Origin: Collybia mongolica
Lineage: Eukaryota > Basidiomycota > Agaricomycetes > Agaricales > Clitocybaceae
Assembly: GCA_013420905.1 (NCBI GenBank)
Contig: JAAXNY010000010.1
Location: forward strand, 1,054,001-1,118,000
Direction: 5' to 3'
DNA length: 64,000 bases
The translations under genes were made by a program, and so were the position numbers. Below, piece by piece: positions 59,866 through 64,000 of the stretch. Under the pieces are notes generated by a model. That model was not told the DNA's origin. It did no database searches and worked only from the letters and a program-made list of their open reading frames with translations. Within the stretch, counting starts at the first letter, position 1; the number at the start of each line of letters is the position of its first letter.

Positions 59866-60779
59866 CACAGCAGAGTTTGTTGAAATTTCGTTGGTCATTT
59901 ATGCCCTATTTATAGTAGACATTATTTTGACGCGGGTATTCCTCGTGAATATGTTATGCAGCATTAGGATTCACGGAGGGTTTCTGGAGAAGTTCATATG
60001 TATTCGCAAGCACACAGACCAACGTGGAGCGGGTCAAAAGAGTACCCAACCGGACCGCAACGGTATAACTGTCAGTGAGAGAACCTGACGATGCTGCCAT
60101 GGTGAGCGCAGCGCAAATTTTTAGTGACGAACGGGTATTGCTTCCCGTCGCGTCCCACGGGCCGGGTTGCTGTACTTCTACCTTCTAGAGGTACTTTTTT
60201 TTTTTCAGAATGTCCCTGTTGAAAACAAGGTTTCTGAATCGTGTGCGACCTCTCAGAGTCTCGTACATGCGAAAGTCAAGGCCCAGTGGAACCATTCGGA
60301 ACTAGAGAAGTGACCTGACAGGGCAATCTCAACCGGGTATTTGCTGGATCTTCTCGATGCTTCAACAATCATTCTGAACCACGTGTCTTTCCGAGGAATA
60401 AACGAGACCATTGAGGGGCCGAAGTTGTGGAGAGCGGGCCGTCCATGATACATGCTCAAGGCCGACACAACTATCGCAAGTAGAAAAAGAAAAAAAGGAC
60501 CTTTCCCAAAACCCTACGGGTATGAAAGTGCGCCGCTACTCAACACTCGTGAGACTGCCTCGAGAATATGTATTAGTGTCTGTGACACTTATCTCTCCAT
60601 CGTCATCATCGTGATGTCCATTTTCTGCTCCACCGGAGGGGTACTTCTTGACTTCTAGAGAGGTGATATTTTCGGAGATAGATGAAGATGAGAGGTGTCC
60701 ATTGAAGAGCCCCGAAGTAGAGTATTGAAGGGTCCTGGGACCTTCACATATGTTGTTTGAGTGTCTAGGCATAGGAAGA
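59866..60779. other. Intergenic: PL4 copy B promoter and GRASP 3' flank
   Basis: Apart from the TATA element at 59907-59914 I see no feature. A run of T at about 60188-60205 and otherwise unsupported short frames. Confidence 0.5.
59907..59914 (-). promoter_or_regulatory. TATA box of PL4 copy B
   Basis: On the minus strand the sequence reads TATAAATA followed by GGGC, ending 41 bases before the start codon at 59865. It is the cleanest core-promoter element in the window. The strong TATA fits an inducible secreted enzyme gene. Transcription start unknown. Confidence 0.6.
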
Positions 60780-62115
60780 CTATCGTGACGACGAATCACC
60801 ATTCAATAAATGACCAGGGGGGTTACGTGGAGGTGCTGCAGAGTTGTGTGGTAGAGGATGCTGAAATGGTGTTCCTGGGTTTGCGTCGTGGGAGTGTCTG
60901 TGATCATGGTGATCGTGGTCGGAATGTTCATGGTGTTGTGTTTCCATTAGCATATTCCGTAAACTCAACGCCGAGTGAGGGCCCTGTCCATAGAGAGTGC
61001 GGTTGGCGAGGGTTTCTTGATTCCATTGTTCTTGCTCCTGCTGTCGCCACTCTGCGAGTCGCTCAGGGCTAAAATGAGGTTCAGAATGGAGATCTGCGGG
61101 TACGAAAAGCTCTTGATCTTCGTATTCGCCTGTAACTTCTTGAAGCTCAATAGGTGTTGTCCCGGGTAGTCGGTCTGTGGGCTGAGGTGGAATCCGGTGC
61201 AAGAGACCAAAACTGGGAAAAAAAATAAACATTAGACTGGTCTGAATACCTTTTATATACTATTTACGTACCCAAACACACAACCCAAAAGTCCCTCACC
61301 GCCCCAGTGTCGATTCGGAATTAATACGACCTCCCTGAGTGCACTGAAGGGAGGAATATAAGACGGGAAAAACAGATTCATGTCAAACTTACTCAAAGTC
61401 ATGAGAGTACACGTAAACTCTCAACGGCTTGTCAACGTGCTAATAAGATATCAGTTTGAGAGGGTCAACGTGAACGCGACGCGATTTACCGCTTCAACGA
61501 GATCATAAAAGTCATTCTCTGCAGCAAGAACACCCCCTGACCATCCTGAAAATGTCTAATTAGCACGATCAATGGGAAATATAGGAAAGAGTTGGGAACC
61601 TAGTATCCAGTCGCCCATTGGCACCAAACCCGCACTTTCTGCAGGACTCCCTTCCAGTACGTCGAGTACGTGCCATACATTATCAGATGCAGTCTCGGGT
61701 TCACACATTCGCATGCTGAGGCCTAGCAAAGACGGTTGGGGACTTGCTTCAGCATTTTGTGTAACTATCTGTGGCTGAGACCAAGCTCGCGAAGGGATGA
61801 TTGGAACAACTGAGAAGGCTACTCTGAGTACCGTGTGTCATATGTTGACAAGTAATTCATACCTCGCGTCTGTTGATTCTTACTATTCCAAACTAACAGA
61901 TTTAGTATTCTCCCTTCATGCTGCTCGACAATCCTTTCCAATTGAGCAGCGTCGATATTGTTCTCAGACGATAATGTGTCTCCTTCAAAGCCAGTGACAA
62001 AATCAAAGAATGGTTCGATGGTCGTCCTAGAAGCCGGAGATGAGGGGGTGACTCTAAGAACATGTAATGCACGCGACGGTGGATGGATCTGGGAGGTTGA
62101 TTGACCGGCTCCCAT
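60780..62115 (-). CDS. Golgi reassembly-stacking protein GRASP
   Basis: Peripheral Golgi and ER-exit protein with two PDZ domains, also linked in fungi to unconventional secretion. The start MGAGQSTSQ has Gly2, the N-myristoylation site of the family. PDZ1 has RALHVLRVTPSSPASRT, FFDFVTGFEGDTL and NLLVWNSKNQQTR; PDZ2 has GLSMRMCEPE, VWHVLDVLEGSPAESAGL, PMGDWILGWSGGVLAAEN, FYDLVEAHVDKPLRVYVY and a GCVFGFGLLHRIP end. The C-terminal tail is low-complexity and His/Asp-rich (HSDHDHHDHRHSHD), which may bind metal. About 370 residues in several exons. The neighbouring PL4 genes and other genes show no link. Assignment rests on clear PDZ1/PDZ2 blocks in the order typical of GRASP55/65. Confidence 0.93.
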
Positions 62116-62511
62116 TACCTTTAGGAATCAATGTATTTTGCGGTTTTGTGATGGCCCGGTCAAGCTGTTGGTTCCGTCTTTGGGCCTCAAAGAATTGAAA
62201 ATTAAAAATGCGTTGGTGGCCGCGTGCAGGTCGTGTTGACGTAGGTTGGCGGGTTGGGTTGGCGACAATTGCTAGTTTAGGCGCCTGTCATGTTGGAAGT
62301 TTGTTGTGCAAAAGCTACGGCAAAACACGTAAACAAATACACCCTAAGTACTGTGCAGTAGGAACACATAAAGTGCCAGCCCCAGGCGGCGACGCGGGAA
62401 CGTACCTTGAAGGGTCCAGCAGATGGGTAATAATTTGAGTCGTCAAGTCTCTTCTTATTGACGACTACAAGATGTATTTGCCTACGAAAACGACAGAGGA
62501 AAGTCTCTGGC
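62116..62511. promoter_or_regulatory. Upstream region of GRASP
   Basis: Promoter region of the GRASP gene and 3' flank of the unresolved gene on its right. Nothing else seen. Confidence 0.45.
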
Positions 62512-63250
62512 TACTCGACAATAACCTTCACTCCAACAACGGGTCCATTCACCTCCTATTCCAATCATTAGTCACTGGCCACCGAATCACAGTCTGACAA
62601 AGAGCACACAGGAAAGACAGTCATAAGGTATCCTGACTTTTGGGTACGCTGCCCTACCTTCGTATCTGACCACGAGATGATACCTGTAAGTAGAGTAAAA
62701 GCTCTCCAGAGATGGGTGGAGCGCAAAAGGTTTTCCCGGGTTATCTGCAACGACTATACCCTGGTGCCTGAACCCGGAGCCCGAGCCTGCGCCGAAGACT
62801 GGATTCAGAATAGGGAGGCGGTAGATTTCGACAACCCTTCTAGTCTGGCTCAAGTGGCAGTCACACTCAACCAGGTCCGCCGTTTTAGGGTTCCCAACTG
62901 ATTCTAGAAAATACTTGCGTCGGCCATCGTACACCTTCGGTCTCATTTTCAACCTAACAGCATAACTGTGAGAGAATATTGAAATAAGGGGGTGTGCGAT
63001 CAGGACACTCCGTTCAACGGGCGGACATACTTGTGGGTATTTGGATCTGTGATCGGTCTAGTTTGCATATAACATCGCCCTTCCTGATTGGAAGCATGAC
63101 GTGAAGTGACAAGAACACCGTCGCATGACAACGGCTTCTTGTAATAAGGCTCATTCCGCAGTTCACTGTGTTGAGTTGATGAGAAAGGATTTTGAACCCA
63201 AATAGTTTCATCACTTACAGAATTGGCAATGATTAACACTTGGTCCACAG
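62512..63250 (-). CDS. Unresolved coding region, 3' part of a minus-strand gene
   Basis: Several stretches on the minus strand look coding. A terminal exon reads EVNGPVVGVKVIVE and stops at 62512-62514; the exon before it reads LTGIISWSDTK and joins it in phase across an intron of about 110 nt. Further upstream are VLIIANSVSDETIWVQNPF and, in another frame, LPIRKGDVICKLDRSQIQIP. I could not connect all the parts with in-phase splice sites, and I do not recognise the family. More coding-like sequence at about 63780-63880 (EDLHHVIVLTSTGVTYALLL) may belong to the same or a second gene reaching past the window. Function not assigned. Confidence 0.35.
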
Positions 63251-64000
63251 TGTTTGCCTATCTGAGCCATCTACTCGTATTTCCAAGCCAATAGACATAC
63301 GTCTTTGGTGAAAGTCCGGATTGTATGATCCTTGTTTGTTTTGCGACGCCCGGTATTCTGTCAAAAGAGCGTCAGAAACACAGGGGGAAAAGCAATATCA
63401 GTTGTAACCCTAATTGAAGGCTAGTCTTTGTTTCTTTTGCGGTATCATGCGCATACAGATTTATTGACGCAGAGGATTGTTTGTGAGCGTTCACTCGACT
63501 CTTCATTCGTGGTAGGTCAAGTATGGGGTAATCCTATTTGCCTGTTTGTAGAAAGGCATCTGACTATTTTGACATACGACAGATTTTGGGGTAATCGGAG
63601 GGGTCCAGGCACGATTATTTAGGGATATCGCAGGACTGGAGAGCCTTCTAAAGATCCAATATCATTTACGATATCAAAGATCGAAGAAGTAAACACTGAC
63701 GCAAGGCATTGGCGGTTGCTTTCTGCCAATGAACAGCCGAAAAAAAGCCGAGGATCTCGTATGGCCCACTCCTTGTGCATAAGGGTCTAAAAGCAAGGCG
63801 TAAGTCACGCCAGTGCTAGTTAGTACTATCACATGATGGAGGTCTTCATTGTGGACCCTAAGAAACACTGAAAACAATCCTGGATTTCATGGTCGTACTT
63901 TATTACACACCTGGATGGTACATTTTCAAGCATTCAACACGACATGGTGAGGGCTTTTCAAGGATGAAGTGAGGGGGGAAGCTAGGAGCTCCGCGGGGAG

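Noticed and set aside
63674..63877. A segment resembling part of a Nup120/Nup160 beta-propeller (EDLHHVIVLTSTGVTYALLL).
   Set aside because: The match is one strand-like stretch from memory, and the stop at 62512 is too close for such a long protein, so no name is given.
1..64000. Transposons, CRISPR arrays, phage genes, rRNA and tRNA genes.
   Set aside because: I looked for terminal repeats, DDE or reverse-transcriptase motifs, repeat-spacer patterns and T-arm sequences by eye and found none that hold up.

Overview
The window is nuclear DNA of a filamentous basidiomycete, most likely an Agaricomycete. Almost every gene is cut by many short introns (about 48-65 nt, mostly GT-AG, often with a CTRAY-like branch site). 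The gene set (FACT, TPR/Mlp, Prp24/SART3, GRASP, KRE6, cofilin, MATH-BTB, F-box, PL4 pectinases) is fungal, and the domain mix fits mushroom-forming lineages. All gene models come from reading both strands by eye and joining exons by splice signals, phase and family similarity remembered from training; no database search was run. Domain calls are firmer than exact exon ends. Start and end coordinates are the inferred start codon and stop codon, introns included.

Left part (1-19 kb): a partial minus-strand gene, possibly of the SAC3/GANP type, with a 23-codon tandem repeat in its N-terminus; a GIG1/DUF3605 gene; a secreted M43 metalloprotease; two adjacent actin-binding genes on the minus strand (cofilin and alpha-actinin); the FACT subunit POB3, divergent from alpha-actinin; a large RA-PH adaptor; a DCAF4-like WD40 protein; a small CDC25/Acr2-like phosphatase; and COX20.

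Middle (19-44 kb): the very large coiled-coil TPR/Mlp nucleoporin gene; a 92-residue conserved basic protein; a gene-poor 2.8-kb stretch; a ZIP9-type zinc transporter; the E1-alpha subunit of branched-chain ketoacid dehydrogenase; a single-pass membrane protein of unknown role; a Ulp2-like SUMO protease; a KRE6/SKN1 beta-1,6-glucan synthesis protein; and an SDR oxidoreductase.

Right part (44-64 kb): an F-box protein; the U4/U6 recycling factor Prp24/SART3 with four RRMs and a C-terminal LSm-binding motif; a MATH-BTB protein; two tandem rhamnogalacturonan lyases (PL4); the Golgi protein GRASP; and an unresolved minus-strand coding region at the right edge.

The genes do not form one pathway. 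The block mixes housekeeping genes (chromatin, splicing, nuclear pore, Golgi, mitochondria) with genes for the outside of the cell (protease, pectin lyases, glucan synthesis, membrane sensor candidate). I found no transposon, CRISPR array, rRNA or tRNA that I could support. The most useful leads are odd gene structures (ATG-only first exon in cofilin, a 19-nt micro-exon, two GC-AG introns), the RA-PH adaptor, the orphan membrane protein, the tandem PL4 pair and the lysine/proline tail of POB3.
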